Origin: Variovorax davisae
GTDB lineage: Bacteria > Pseudomonadota > Gammaproteobacteria > Burkholderiales > Burkholderiaceae_C
Assembly (NCBI RefSeq): GCF_030316845.1
Contig: NZ_JASZYS010000002.1
Span: forward strand, 558,001-622,000
Reading direction: 5' to 3'
Length of the DNA stretch: 64,000 nt
Part shown: one piece after another, positions 1 to 9,588 of the stretch
Layout of the letters: each line of letters opens with the position of its first letter
Position numbering within the stretch: the first letter of the stretch is position 1
Program-made: the position numbers and the translations under genes
The notes under the pieces: model-generated
What the model was told of the DNA's origin: nothing
The model's input: the letters and a program-made list of their open reading frames with translations, nothing else
Databases searched by the model: none

Positions 1-2
1 CG

Positions 3-263
3 CCCGGGGCGGCGGTGCAGAAGGTCAGCTTCGGCGACGTGCAGAAGGTGCTGGAGCAACGCTGCTACATGTGCCACGGCGCGCAGGTGCAGATGAAGAA
101 CGTGCGCCTCGACACGTCCGACCAGGTCGCGGCGCATGCGCAGGCGGTGTACCAGCAGGTGGTGGTCACCAAGATCATGCCGATGAACAACGCGACCGGC
201 ATCACCGACGCCGAGCGGGCCCTGATCGGCAAGTGGTTCGAAGGCGGTGCCGGCACGAAGTAG
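3..263 (+). CDS. puuD: PuuD-type urate hydroxylase, C-terminal cytochrome c part (5' end outside window)
   Basis: The reading frame is open from the left edge and ends at the TAG at 261-263, so only about the last 86 residues are visible. They contain one haem c motif, CYMCH, followed by a downstream Met in a TKIMPMNN segment that suits the axial haem ligand. This tail matches my recollection of the cytochrome c domain that ends the membrane-bound urate hydroxylase PuuD, which oxidises urate to 5-hydroxyisourate and passes electrons to the respiratory chain. The purine genes further right and the glycerate kinase next door fit that role. The membrane domain is outside the window, so another membrane-anchored cytochrome c protein is possible. 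Confidence 0.7.
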   Translation, partial: PGAAVQKVSFGDVQKVLEQRCYMCHGAQVQMKNVRLDTSDQVAAHAQAVYQQVVVTKIMPMNNATGITDAERALIGKWFEGGAGTK

Positions 264-289
264 CATCTGGCGCAGGAGACCAGCAAGCC

Positions 290-1624
290 ATGACCCCGAC
301 GACCCCCCGGCCGATCCCCGACGCGCATTCGGCCCCGCGTGAATTCCTGGAGCATCTCTACCGCGTGGCGGTCGAGCGGGCGCTGCCGCTGGCCAGCATG
401 GGCGGCTACCTGCCCGCACCGCCCAAGGGACGCACGCTGGTGCTCGGCGCCGGCAAGGCCGGCGGCTCGATGGTCCAGGCGCTCGAGGCGCTCTGGCCGG
501 CGGACGCTGCGCTGTCCGGCCTGGTGGTCACGCGCTATGGCCACATCCCGCCGCGCCCCGCCGGGCTGGCCGCGCGCATCGAACTGGTCGAGGCAGCCCA
601 TCCCGTGCCCGACCAGGCCGGGCTCGACGCCGCCCAGCGCATCCTCGCGCTGACCCAGGGGCTGACGGCCGACGACCTGGTGCTGTGCCTGATCTCGGGC
701 GGCGGCTCCTCGCTGCTGACCCTGCCGGCCGAAGGGCTCACGCTGGCCGACAAGCAGCGCATCAACACCCAGCTGCTCGAGTCGGGCGCCCACATCGGCG
801 AGATGAACTGCGTGCGCAAGCATCTCTCGCGCATCAAGGGCGGCCGGCTGGCCGCCGCCTGCGCACCGGCGCAGGTCGTGACCCTGACCATCAGCGACGT
901 GCCGGGCGACGACCCGGCCGTGATCGCCAGCGGCCCCACCGTGCCGGATGCGAGCCGCTGCGCCGACGCGCTGGCGATCCTCGACCGCTACCGGATCGAG
1001 CTGCCCGCGGCGGTGCGGGCCCGGCTCGAAAGCGGTGCGCTCGAGACCCCGAAGCCGGGCGATGCCGCCTTCGACGGCCACCAGACCCATGTGATCGCGG
1101 CCCCGCAGCAGTCGCTCGAGGCGGCCGCGGCGGCGGCGCGCGCGGCCGGCATCGAGGCCCATGTGCTGAGCGACGAGATCGAAGGCGAATCGCGCGAGGT
1201 CGGCAAGGTGCACGGCGCCCTGGCGCGGTCGGTGTCGCTGCGCGGCGCGCCCTTCGCCAAGCCCTGCGTGATCCTGTCGGGCGGCGAGACCACGGTCACG
1301 ATCCGGCCGCGGCAACCCGGCCAGGCCAAGGGCCGCGGTGGCCGGGCGGGCGAGTTCTGCCTGGGGCTGGCGGGCGCGCTGGCCGGCCGCGAGGGCGTCT
1401 GGGCGCTGGCCGCCGACACCGACGGCATCGATGGCGTCGAGGACAACGCCGGCGCCATCGTCACGCCCGACACGCTGCGCCGGGCCGAGGCGGCGGGCGC
1501 CAAGCTGGCCGACCACCTCGACCGCAATGACGCCTACGGCTACTTCGACGCCGTCGGTGACCTGCTGGTGACCGGGCCGACCCATACCAACGTCAACGAT
1601 TTCCGGGCCCTGCTGATCGTGTAG
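290..1624 (+). CDS. Glycerate 2-kinase / MOFRL-family protein (TtuD-like)
   Basis: This 444-residue protein belongs to the DUF4147/MOFRL family, whose members phosphorylate glycerate to 2-phosphoglycerate (some are labelled hydroxypyruvate reductase TtuD). An N-terminal nucleotide-binding half carries GAGKA (about 53-57) and SGGGSS (136-141). The C-terminal MOFRL half shows the DTDGIDG and THTNVNDF signatures, and length is normal. The ATG at 290 follows an AGGAG at 274-278. It starts 26 bases after the puuD-like gene in the same direction. Glyoxylate from ureide breakdown is converted through tartronate semialdehyde to glycerate, so co-transcription with a urate-oxidising enzyme makes sense, although glycerate can have other sources. 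Confidence 0.88.
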   Translation: MTPTTPRPIPDAHSAPREFLEHLYRVAVERALPLASMGGYLPAPPKGRTLVLGAGKAGGSMVQALEALWPADAALSGLVVTRYGHIPPRPAGLAARIELVEAAHPVPDQAGLDAAQRILALTQGLTADDLVLCLISGGGSSLLTLPAEGLTLADKQRINTQLLESGAHIGEMNCVRKHLSRIKGGRLAAACAPAQVVTLTISDVPGDDPAVIASGPTVPDASRCADALAILDRYRIELPAAVRARLESGALETPKPGDAAFDGHQTHVIAAPQQSLEAAAAAARAAGIEAHVLSDEIEGESREVGKVHGALARSVSLRGAPFAKPCVILSGGETTVTIRPRQPGQAKGRGGRAGEFCLGLAGALAGREGVWALAADTDGIDGVEDNAGAIVTPDTLRRAEAAGAKLADHLDRNDAYGYFDAVGDLLVTGPTHTNVNDFRALLIV

Positions 1625-1685
1625 CTTGAGGCCGACACGCCCGGCGCGTTGGCTGATGAGAGAATCACCGACAACGCCGAGCCTC

Positions 1686-2447
1686 ATGAATCCACCCCAC
1701 GACCTGCGCCCGGCGCCCCGCCCCTTCGAGAGCTGGAAGGTCGAGATCTGGTTGCGCATCCGGCGCCACTTCGCCCTCAAGGTGATCGGCACCACGGCCT
1801 TCACGTGGCTCTTCTTCATCGGCTACTTCCACCTGCTGCGCCAGCCCGCCGGTCCGGTGACCGTGATGCCGCTGACCGCGCTCGACCACCTGGTCCCGTT
1901 CCAGCCGCAGGCGCTGGTCGCCTATTTCTCGCTCTGGCTGTACGTGGGCGTGGCGCCCGGGCTGCAGCTCACCTTCAGGGAGCTGGTGGTCTACGGCCTG
2001 TGGGTCGGCGCCCTGTGCCTGACCGGCCTGGCGGCGTTCTTCTTCTGGCCCACGCAGATCCCGCCGATGACGATTCCGCCAACCGATTTTCCCGGCTTCG
2101 CGATCCTGCAGGGTGTCGACGCCGCCGGCAATGCCTGCCCGTCGATGCACGTGGCGATCGCGATCTACACCGCCATCTGGATCGAGCACATCCTGCGCCA
2201 GGCGGGTGCGCCGATGCTCCTGCGGCTGGCCAACGGGCTGTGGTTCGCGGCCATCGCCTGGTCGACCGTGGCGATCAAGCAGCATGTGGTGCTCGACGTG
2301 GTCGCGGGGGCGGTGCTCGGCATCGTGTTCGTGCTGCCGTCGCTGCGCTGGCGCCCGCGTCCGGCCGCGATGCCGGCCATTTGGAGCGGATATCATGAGG
2401 CGACACTGCCCGCGGGCCGATTCGGCGGCCGAGCCAGGAGGAACTGA
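1686..2447 (+). CDS. PAP2-superfamily integral membrane phosphatase
   Basis: A 253-residue protein with about six hydrophobic segments. The PAP2 catalytic motifs are CPSMH (second motif, SMH) and a third motif S-T-x5-H-x3-D in WSTVAIKQHVVLDVVAG. The Arg normally after the Ser in the third motif is Thr here, a variation I associate with the PAP2_3/Aur1-like branch (lipid phosphatase or inositolphosphotransferase type). The ATG at 1686 was chosen because the 20 residues before it are polar and arginine-rich; an earlier in-frame start at 1626 exists. The next gene downstream is an acyl carrier protein, so a role in modifying or releasing a lipid is plausible but unproven. Confidence 0.75.
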   Translation: MNPPHDLRPAPRPFESWKVEIWLRIRRHFALKVIGTTAFTWLFFIGYFHLLRQPAGPVTVMPLTALDHLVPFQPQALVAYFSLWLYVGVAPGLQLTFRELVVYGLWVGALCLTGLAAFFFWPTQIPPMTIPPTDFPGFAILQGVDAAGNACPSMHVAIAIYTAIWIEHILRQAGAPMLLRLANGLWFAAIAWSTVAIKQHVVLDVVAGAVLGIVFVLPSLRWRPRPAAMPAIWSGYHEATLPAGRFGGRARRN

Positions 2448-2520
2448 GACTCGTGGGCCGACTTCCACAACATCGCCGTCCGCCAGGGGGACGGCCAGAA
2501 ATGACGACGGACACCGCACG

Positions 2521-2760
2521 ATGAGTTCGCTGAAGGAATTGCAGGACCTGATCCACGAGAAGTACGGCATCGAAGCGTCCGCGCTGGACCCGGAGGCCTC
2601 GATGCGCGAGAAGGGTTTCGATTCGCTGGCGCTGGTCGAGTTCGTGTTCGCCATCGAGGACCACTTCGGCATCACGATGCCCGACGACGACCCGAACATC
2701 GACACGCTGGCGCAACTGGCCGCGGTGGTCGACAAGGTCAGGGCGAAGCAGACCGCGTGA
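2521..2760 (+). CDS. Acyl carrier protein (stand-alone)
   Basis: A 79-residue acidic helical protein with the phosphopantetheine attachment motif GFDSLALVEF; the modified serine is Ser35. It shares the ACP fold but differs from housekeeping AcpP, whose motif is normally DSLDTVEL. Its stop codon overlaps the GTG start of a ketoacyl synthase (2757), so the two are translationally coupled and very probably partners. The enlarged intergenic stretch before it (2448-2520) shows no strong ribosome site. The acyl chain carried cannot be deduced. Confidence 0.9.
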   Translation: MSSLKELQDLIHEKYGIEASALDPEASMREKGFDSLALVEFVFAIEDHFGITMPDDDPNIDTLAQLAAVVDKVRAKQTA

Positions 2761-3965
2761 ACGCCGTTGCCGTCGCCGTCACCGGCCTGGGCGTCGTGGC
2801 TCCCCACGGCGACGATCCCGGCAGCGTGTTCGACGCCCTGCTGCGCGGCGACTCCGCGCTCCAACCGGTCTTTCCCGAACTGCCCAAGCCGGCGGTCGCG
2901 GCCCGGGCGGCCTTCGACGAATCGCGCTGGTTCACCAAGCTGCAGCTCGCCGGCGTCGACCGCGTGAGCCAGCTCGCCGTGGCCGCGGCCGACCTGGCCA
3001 TGCGCGATGCCGGCGCCGTCGGCGCGCTCGATCCCGAGCGCATCGGCGTCTTCGCCGGCTGCGGCATGGGCGGCGCCGCGGCGCTCGAGGCCGCCTACCG
3101 GGGCGGCGGGCGGGTGCCGCCCTTGACCATCCCGGCCTTCATGCCCAACGCGCCGGCCTCGCACGTGGCGATGCGCCAGGGCGTGCAGGGCCCGGTGCTG
3201 ACCTATTCGGTGGCCTGCGCCTCGTCCTCGGTGGCGATCGCCGAGGCGGCCAAGGCGGTGCAGCGCGGCGATGTCGAGCTGGCGATCGCCGGCGGCAGCG
3301 AGGCGCTGATCGTGCCCGGGGTGGTGCTCGCCTGGCAGGCGATGCAGACCCTGGCCAGCGTCACGCCCGGCGAGGAGGCGCGCGCGGTGCGGCCCTTCGC
3401 CAGCGACCGCAGCGGCTTCGCGCTCGGCGAGGGCGCCGCCTTTCTGGTGCTCGAATCCGCCGAGCGGGCCCAGCGGCGCGGCGCACGGACCTATGCCCGA
3501 CTGGCGAGCTGGGGCCTGAGCTGCGACGCCACGCATCTGACCAAGCCGGACGCGCTCGGCCAGGCGCGCGCGCTGCGCCAGGCACTTCGCCTGGCCGGCC
3601 TGCAGCCGCGCGACGTCGGCTACTGCAACGCCCATGGCACCGCCACGCGCATCGGCGACGTGGTCGAGCGCGACGCCCTGGCCGAGGTCTGGGGCGGCGA
3701 CCTCGACCGCCTGCGCGTGAGTTCGACCAAGGCGCTGCATGGCCACCTGCTCGGCGCCGCCGGCGCGCTCGAGGCCGTGGCCACGGTGCTGGCGCTGCAT
3801 CGGCGCGCGCTGCCGCCGAACATGCACGGCACCGCGCTCGATCCGGCCTGCGCCCTGAACCTGGTGGCGCCCGGCGATACGGCGGCGCCCGAGCTGCAGG
3901 CCGCCATCAGCAACTCCTTCGCTTTCGGCGGCACGAATTCGGTGCTGCTGTTCAGCCGCGGCTGA
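2757..3965 (+). CDS. Beta-ketoacyl-ACP synthase (KAS II-like)
   Basis: A 402-residue condensing enzyme that joins an acyl group to malonyl-ACP. The active-site triad is complete: Cys154 in VACASSS, His293 in NAHGTAT and His330 in the STKALHGH loop with Lys325. Length fits FabF/KAS II. Translation starts at GTG 2757 inside the stop of the ACP gene. This pair lies outside any recognisable fab operon (no FabD, FabG or FabZ nearby), so it may extend or prime a special acyl chain, for example for a secondary lipid, rather than serve bulk fatty-acid synthesis. The PAP2 protein upstream and the lipoprotein downstream may belong to the same unit. Confidence 0.9.
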   Translation: MNAVAVAVTGLGVVAPHGDDPGSVFDALLRGDSALQPVFPELPKPAVAARAAFDESRWFTKLQLAGVDRVSQLAVAAADLAMRDAGAVGALDPERIGVFAGCGMGGAAALEAAYRGGGRVPPLTIPAFMPNAPASHVAMRQGVQGPVLTYSVACASSSVAIAEAAKAVQRGDVELAIAGGSEALIVPGVVLAWQAMQTLASVTPGEEARAVRPFASDRSGFALGEGAAFLVLESAERAQRRGARTYARLASWGLSCDATHLTKPDALGQARALRQALRLAGLQPRDVGYCNAHGTATRIGDVVERDALAEVWGGDLDRLRVSSTKALHGHLLGAAGALEAVATVLALHRRALPPNMHGTALDPACALNLVAPGDTAAPELQAAISNSFAFGGTNSVLLFSRG

Positions 3966-4002
3966 GCGCTAAACTGCTTTTTCACCTCGCTTGGGATTCG
4001 AC

Positions 4003-4542
4003 ATGAACAGACGTTTCGCTGCCCTGGCCGCATTGGCCCTTCCGCTGCTGATCGCGGCCTGCGCGACCGTCGGCGGGCCGACGGTCAAGATCGACGTCGA
4101 CCCGGGCGCGGATTTCTCGCGCGTGCGCAGCTACAGCTGGGTGGCCCGGCCGGACGGCGGAACGCCGCTGATGCAGCAGCGCATCGTCGACGGCATCGAC
4201 GCCCGGCTGCAGGCCAAGGGCTGGAAGCTGGCGCCCAATGGCGACATCCATGTGTCGGCGCACGTGTCGTCGACCGAGAAGGAAAGCCAGAGCGCCTACT
4301 ACTCCCGCGTGGGCTACCTGGGCTGGGGCGGCTTCGGGCCGCCGGCGCCCAACACGGCAGCGCCCACCGACACCTACGAGGTCGGCACCCTGGTGGTCGA
4401 GATGGTCAATGCGCAGAGCAAGCGCTCGGCCTGGCGCGGCACCGCGAGCGGCACCTTGCACGACGACCCGGCGAAGATGAATGCGCTCTTGCAGGCGGCG
4501 CTCGACAAGATGTTTGCCGGCTTCCCCCCCGGCTCGAAGTAA
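4003..4542 (+). CDS. DUF4136-type outer-membrane lipoprotein
   Basis: A 179-residue exported protein. The N-terminus has a lysine/arginine start, a hydrophobic core and a lipobox ending LLIAAC, so it should be lipidated and anchored in an envelope membrane. The rest resembles the DUF4136 family: an FSRVRSYSW segment early, a central Tyr/Ser/Gly-rich stretch and a C-terminal helix ending near MFAGFPPGSK. ATG 4003 was preferred over the upstream in-frame TTG at 3991 because it gives a clean signal peptide. Function is unknown. It begins 37 bases after the ketoacyl synthase and could be the last gene of that operon; repeat A follows its stop codon. Confidence 0.8.
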   Translation: MNRRFAALAALALPLLIAACATVGGPTVKIDVDPGADFSRVRSYSWVARPDGGTPLMQQRIVDGIDARLQAKGWKLAPNGDIHVSAHVSSTEKESQSAYYSRVGYLGWGGFGPPAPNTAAPTDTYEVGTLVVEMVNAQSKRSAWRGTASGTLHDDPAKMNALLQAALDKMFAGFPPGSK

Positions 4543-4552
4543 GCGGCGGGTT

Positions 4553-4652
4553 CCCTTCCAGGAATACCGCGGAACCGGCTTTGCCGGGCCGCTGGTATTG
4601 CCCCCGGCGAGGGGGTGGGCGCCCGACACGAAGTGCGGGCAACCGGGGGGAG
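4553..4652 (+). repeat. Intergenic multi-hairpin repeat, copy A
   Basis: This ~100-base element fills the gap between two convergent genes. It folds as three successive stem-loops: CCGGC/GCCGG (4575-4587), CCCCC/GGGGG (4601-4615) and CACGAAGTG flanked by CCCG/CGGG (4622-4639). The reverse complement of 10926-11025 matches it almost base for base along its length (I estimate near 90 per cent by eye). A more distant element of the same three-hairpin plan lies at 28884-28968. It is non-coding and may act as a REP-like element or bidirectional terminator. Confidence 0.85.
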
Positions 4653-4653
4653 G

Positions 4654-6477
4654 TCAATGATTGTCTCGGGGGATGCCGAAGGTCGCGTGGATCTTCTGGT
4701 ACTTCACGGCCGGCTTGAGCACCATGCCCTGCGACAGCTCGTCGACGATGCCGCGCTGGATCTCCTGCCAGGGCGTCTGGCTCGGCGGGAAGGGGTAGCC
4801 GCCGGCGGCGGCCAGCTCGGCGCGGCGCCGGTCGAGCTCTTCGTCGGACACCAGCATGTTGGCGGTGCGCTTCTTGAGGTCGATGCGCACGCGGTCGCCG
4901 GTGCGCACCAGCGCCAGCCCGCCGCCGGTCGCGGCCTCGGGCGAGGCGTTGAGGATCGAGGGCGAGCCCGAAGTGCCGGACTGCCGGCCATCGCCGATGC
5001 AGGGCAGGGCCGTGATGCCCTTCTTGATCAGGTAGGACGGCGCCCGCATGTTGACCACCTCGGCCGCGCCGGGATAGCCGACCGGGCCGACGCCGCGCAT
5101 GAACAGCACGCTGTGCGGGCCGATCTTCATCTTCGGATCGTCGATGCGGTGGTGGTAGTCCTCGGGGCCGTCGAAGACGACGGCCGTGCCCTCGAAGGCC
5201 ATCGGGTCCTTCGGGTCCTCGAGGTAGCGGTCGTGGAACTCGGGCGTGATCACGCTGGTCTTCATGATCGCGGATTCGAACAGGTTGCCCTTGAGGTTGA
5301 GGAAGCCGGCGTTCTTCTTCATCGGCTTGGCGTAGGGCCAGATCACCTCGCGGTCGCTGGTGAACTTGCCCTCGCAGTTCTCGATCAGCGTCTTGCCGTT
5401 GGCCGTGAGCGCCGGCTTGATCTTGCCCTTGGCGATCAGCTCGGCGACCACCGCGGGCACGCCGCCGGCGCGGTAGTAGTCCTCGCCCAGATACTCGCCG
5501 GCGGGCTGCAGGTTGACGATCAGCGGGATCTTGTAGCCGATCTTCTCCCAGTCGTCGGGCGTGAGCTCGACGCCGATGTGGCGGGCGATCGCGATCAGGT
5601 GGACCGGCGCGTTGGTCGAGCCGCCCAGCGCCGAGTTCACGACGATCGCGTTCTCGAAGGCCTCGCGGGTCATGATGTCGGAGGGCTTCAGGTTCTCGCG
5701 CACCATCTCGACGATGCGCCTGCCGGTCATGTAGGCCATCTCCTGGCGGTCGCGGTAGGGCGCGGGAATCGCGGCGCTGCCCGGCAGCGTCATGCCGAGC
5801 GCCTCGGCCAGCGAATTCATCGTCGACGCGGTGCCCATGGTGTTGCAGTGGCCGGTCGACGGCGCCGACGATGCCACCAGCTTGAGGAACTCCTGGTACC
5901 CGATTTCGCCGGCCGCCATCATCTCGCGCGCGCGCCAGACGATGGTGCCCGAGCCGGTGCGGTCGCCCTTGTACCAGCCGTTGAGCATCGGTCCCGAGTT
6001 GAGCGCGATCGCCGGGATGTCGACCGTGGCCGCCGCCATCAGCTGCGCCGGCGTGGTCTTGTCGCAGCCGGTGGTGAGCACCACGCCGTCGATCGGGTAG
6101 CCGTAGAGCACCTCGACCAGCGACAGGTACTGCAGGTTGCGGTCGAGCGCCGCGGTGGGCCGCTTGCAGGTCTCCTGGATCGGGTGGATCGGGAACTCGA
6201 AGGCGATGCCGCCGGCATCGCGGATGCCTTCGCGGGTGCGTTCGGCCAGCACGAGGTGGTGCCGGTTGCAGGGCGCGATGTCGGAGCCGGTCTGGGCGAT
6301 GCCGATGATCGGCCGGCCCGACTGCAGCTCGTCGAAGCCGAGCCCGAAGTTCATGGTGCGCTCGAGATAGAGCGCCGTCATGTCGGCATTGGCCGGGTTG
6401 TCGAACCAGGCCTGCGAGCGCAGCGCGAGGGGCTTCGGCTTGGCAGCCGGGGATTTTTTCTTCGTGGGGTTCTTCAT
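4654..6477 (-). CDS. IlvD/Edd-family sugar-acid dehydratase
   Basis: A 607-residue iron-sulfur dehydratase that removes water from an aldonate or dihydroxy acid to give a 2-keto acid. Cluster ligands typical of the family are visible in the [12 protein letters not shown] and [13 protein letters not shown] segments and a late [14 protein letters not shown] motif. The lysine-rich start ([11 protein letters not shown]) is a short extension. It is longer than IlvD proper and groups by appearance with L-arabonate/xylonate-type dehydratases. Its ATG overlaps the stop of the DenD-like gene by one base (TGATG), so the two are one operon. The ABC importer across the regulator probably brings the substrate, likely a sugar acid. 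Confidence 0.88.
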   Translation of the reverse strand: MKNPTKKKSPAAKPKPLALRSQAWFDNPANADMTALYLERTMNFGLGFDELQSGRPIIGIAQTGSDIAPCNRHHLVLAERTREGIRDAGGIAFEFPIHPIQETCKRPTAALDRNLQYLSLVEVLYGYPIDGVVLTTGCDKTTPAQLMAAATVDIPAIALNSGPMLNGWYKGDRTGSGTIVWRAREMMAAGEIGYQEFLKLVASSAPSTGHCNTMGTASTMNSLAEALGMTLPGSAAIPAPYRDRQEMAYMTGRRIVEMVRENLKPSDIMTREAFENAIVVNSALGGSTNAPVHLIAIARHIGVELTPDDWEKIGYKIPLIVNLQPAGEYLGEDYYRAGGVPAVVAELIAKGKIKPALTANGKTLIENCEGKFTSDREVIWPYAKPMKKNAGFLNLKGNLFESAIMKTSVITPEFHDRYLEDPKDPMAFEGTAVVFDGPEDYHHRIDDPKMKIGPHSVLFMRGVGPVGYPGAAEVVNMRAPSYLIKKGITALPCIGDGRQSGTSGSPSILNASPEAATGGGLALVRTGDRVRIDLKKRTANMLVSDEELDRRRAELAAAGGYPFPPSQTPWQEIQRGIVDELSQGMVLKPAVKYQKIHATFGIPRDNH

Positions 6478-7493
6478 CAGGACATTCCCTTCAAGGTCTG
6501 GTCTGCATTCGGCAGCGCCGCGCAGTCGTCGATGTACTGCCGGACGATATCGGCAAAGTTCTCGTGCGGCAGCAGGCCCAGGCGGGCGGCCCGCGCGGCG
6601 CTGGCGCCGCCCGGCCAGTTGGCCACGATGCCGGCGATGCGCTCGTCGCGCTCGAAGCGCACCAGCGCGCGCACCTTCGGGCCGGCCACCGCCTCCAGGG
6701 CGTCGAGCATGTCGGCCACGCGCACGTTGAGCGCCGGCAGGTTGAGCGCCGTGCGGCCGCAGAAGGCCTCGCGCGTGGCTTCGTAGACGGCGATGAGGCC
6801 GTCGACGGTGCGGGTCGGCGAGGACATGGGGTGCGACACCTCGGGCGAGACCGGGCAGATCGATTCGACGCCCGCCAGCGGCTCGCGGATGATGCCGCTG
6901 AAAAACGACGAGGCGGCGCCGTTGGGCCGGCCCGGCCGCACGGTGACGGTCATGAGCCGCGCGGCGCGGCCGTCGATGTAGCCCTTGCGGGTGTAGTCGG
7001 CCACCAGGTGCTCGCAGATCAGCTTCTGCGTGCCGTAGGAGGTCTGCGGCGCCGGCAGCGTGTCGTCGGCCACCAGCTTCGGAAGGGGCACCGCCGGGTC
7101 GGGCCCGAACACCGCCACCGAGCTCGAGAACACCAGCCGCGCGACCTTGCCGCCGCCGTTCACGTGGGCCCGCAGCGCATCGAGCAGGGCCCGGGTGCTG
7201 TCGAGGTTGGAGCGCAGGCCGAGGTCGAAGTCGAGTTCGCATTCGCCCGACACGGCCGAGGCCAGGTGGAAGATGCCGTCGAAGGGCTCCTCGCGCAGCG
7301 CCTCGGTGTGCGCGAGCAGCGGGCCGGTGCGGGCCTCGACCCGGGCGTCGGCCAGCAGGTCGGCCGGCGGCGGTGCGATGTCGGTCAGGACCATGCGCTC
7401 GATGCGCTGGCCGTCCAGGGTGCCGCGGGCGAGCAGGGCGCGGGCGAGCCGGGCCCCCACGAAGCCGCCGCCGCCGGTGATCATCAGTTTCAT
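6477..7493 (-). CDS. denD: NAD-dependent dehydrogenase, D-erythronate dehydrogenase-like
   Basis: A 338-residue extended short-chain dehydrogenase. The N-terminal Rossmann motif GGGGFVG and the YGTQK catalytic Tyr-Lys pair (preceded by a SSSVAVFG strand) are intact. Overall layout matches DenD, which oxidises D-erythronate at C2. Here it sits 11 bases downstream of a GntR regulator and is coupled to an IlvD/Edd dehydratase, a combination that suggests a C4-C6 sugar acid. A second Met three codons in is an alternative start. The exact substrate is not readable from the sequence. Confidence 0.75.
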   Translation of the reverse strand: MKLMITGGGGFVGARLARALLARGTLDGQRIERMVLTDIAPPPADLLADARVEARTGPLLAHTEALREEPFDGIFHLASAVSGECELDFDLGLRSNLDSTRALLDALRAHVNGGGKVARLVFSSSVAVFGPDPAVPLPKLVADDTLPAPQTSYGTQKLICEHLVADYTRKGYIDGRAARLMTVTVRPGRPNGAASSFFSGIIREPLAGVESICPVSPEVSHPMSSPTRTVDGLIAVYEATREAFCGRTALNLPALNVRVADMLDALEAVAGPKVRALVRFERDERIAGIVANWPGGASAARAARLGLLPHENFADIVRQYIDDCAALPNADQTLKGMS

Positions 7494-7504
7494 GTCGGTC
7501 TCCT

Positions 7505-8347
7505 TCAGTGCTTTGCTGGTCTGTCGGGTGCCGGGCGCGCGGAGCGCGCGACCCGGGCGGCGGCCTGGCGGCGCCGGCCATCGATGATGCCGCCTTCGAC
7601 CAGCCGCTGCTCCCCGCGGATCAGGTGGTCGTTGGCATGCAGCCGGGCGGCCACCGGATCGTGGGCCGCGATGGCTTCGAAGATGGCGCGGTGCTCGCTC
7701 TGGACCGCGGTCATGAAGTCGGCCCGCCGGGCCTCGTTGCCGCGCGTGATGCGCATGCCTTCACGCAGGTACTGTTCGAGGAAGCCGAGCAGCAGCCGGA
7801 ACTGCGGATTGCCGGTCGACTCGCCGATCACCCGGTGGAAGGCCAGGTCTTCGGCCACGCCGTCGCGGCCCTCGGCCACCGCGGTGTCGATGGCCGCGAG
7901 GGCGCGGCGCAGGGCGGCGATCTGGCCGCGCGTGGCGCGCTCGGCGGCCAGCGCGGCGATCTCGCCTTCGAGCACGCGGCGCACCTCGACCACATGCACC
8001 ACCGCCTGCACCGAGGTCAGCACGGCCGGGTCGAAGGCCAGCGCCTGGTTGACCGGGGGCGGCGCGACGAACACGCCGGAGCCCTGGCGCGACTGCACCA
8101 GGGCCCTGGACTTGAGCTGGTGGACCGCCTCGCGCACCACGGTGCGCGAGACGCCGTGGGCGGTGGCCAGCTGCTGCTCGGTCGGCAGCCGGTCGCCGGC
8201 CCGCAGCGCGCCGCTGTCGATCTGCGCGCCCAGCAGCGCCGCCAACCGGTCCGACAGCCGGTCGACGACCAGCGGCTGGGGTTGGGGAGAAGCGGCGTTC
8301 CGCACGGCAGAGGGAGAGATCAAGGCGGTTATCAGGTCATCATACAA
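7505..8347 (-). CDS. GntR-family regulator (FadR/FCD subgroup)
   Basis: The N-terminal winged helix-turn-helix is clear ([19 protein letters not shown], about residues 54-72), followed by an all-helical FCD ligand domain with the metal-binding pattern D-x3-H ([11 protein letters not shown]) and later His residues (SEHRAIF, HANDHL). About 280 residues from the TTG at 8347; no ATG lies near, and an in-frame GTG at about 8305 is an alternative. It precedes the dehydrogenase-dehydratase pair and faces the ABC importer, so it most likely represses both units until a sugar acid binds. Confidence 0.85.
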   Translation of the reverse strand: MYDDLITALISPSAVRNAASPQPQPLVVDRLSDRLAALLGAQIDSGALRAGDRLPTEQQLATAHGVSRTVVREAVHQLKSRALVQSRQGSGVFVAPPPVNQALAFDPAVLTSVQAVVHVVEVRRVLEGEIAALAAERATRGQIAALRRALAAIDTAVAEGRDGVAEDLAFHRVIGESTGNPQFRLLLGFLEQYLREGMRITRGNEARRADFMTAVQSEHRAIFEAIAAHDPVAARLHANDHLIRGEQRLVEGGIIDGRRRQAAARVARSARPAPDRPAKH

Positions 8348-8358
8348 ATTTTGCGCGG

Positions 8359-8371
8359 GTTAATGCCTAAC
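8359..8371. promoter_or_regulatory. Possible GntR operator in divergent control region
   Basis: The 130-base region between the regulator and the importer holds a short inverted repeat, GTTA-ATGCC-TAAC. A further AT-rich TTGTATGATGACC stretch (8335-8347, minus strand) overlaps the proposed regulator start and looks like half of a FadR-type site. Only the position and symmetry support this; arms of four bases occur by chance. Confidence 0.25.
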
Positions 8372-8477
8372 GGTTTGCCCTGATGCGCCGACCGGTCGCG
8401 ATGCCAATACTGCGCGCTTGCGGCATGGAGTCCTCCATGGCCCGATGTCGACTCGCGACCTTTCAGGACTTCAGTGC

Positions 8478-9551
<1,074 letters not shown>

Positions 9552-9588
9552 CCTTTCATTTCCGGCCGTTCAACAACAGGAGACATGA

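Noticed and set aside
4627..4635. CACGAAGTG shared by the repeats as a possible attachment or integration core
   Set aside because: It is part of a hairpin stem in every copy; there is no integrase, no tRNA and no duplicated target beside it.
6478..7581. N-terminal extension of the IlvD/Edd frame across the DenD gene
   Set aside because: The sequence is the wrong frame of the DenD gene; the dehydratase starts at 6477 with normal family length.
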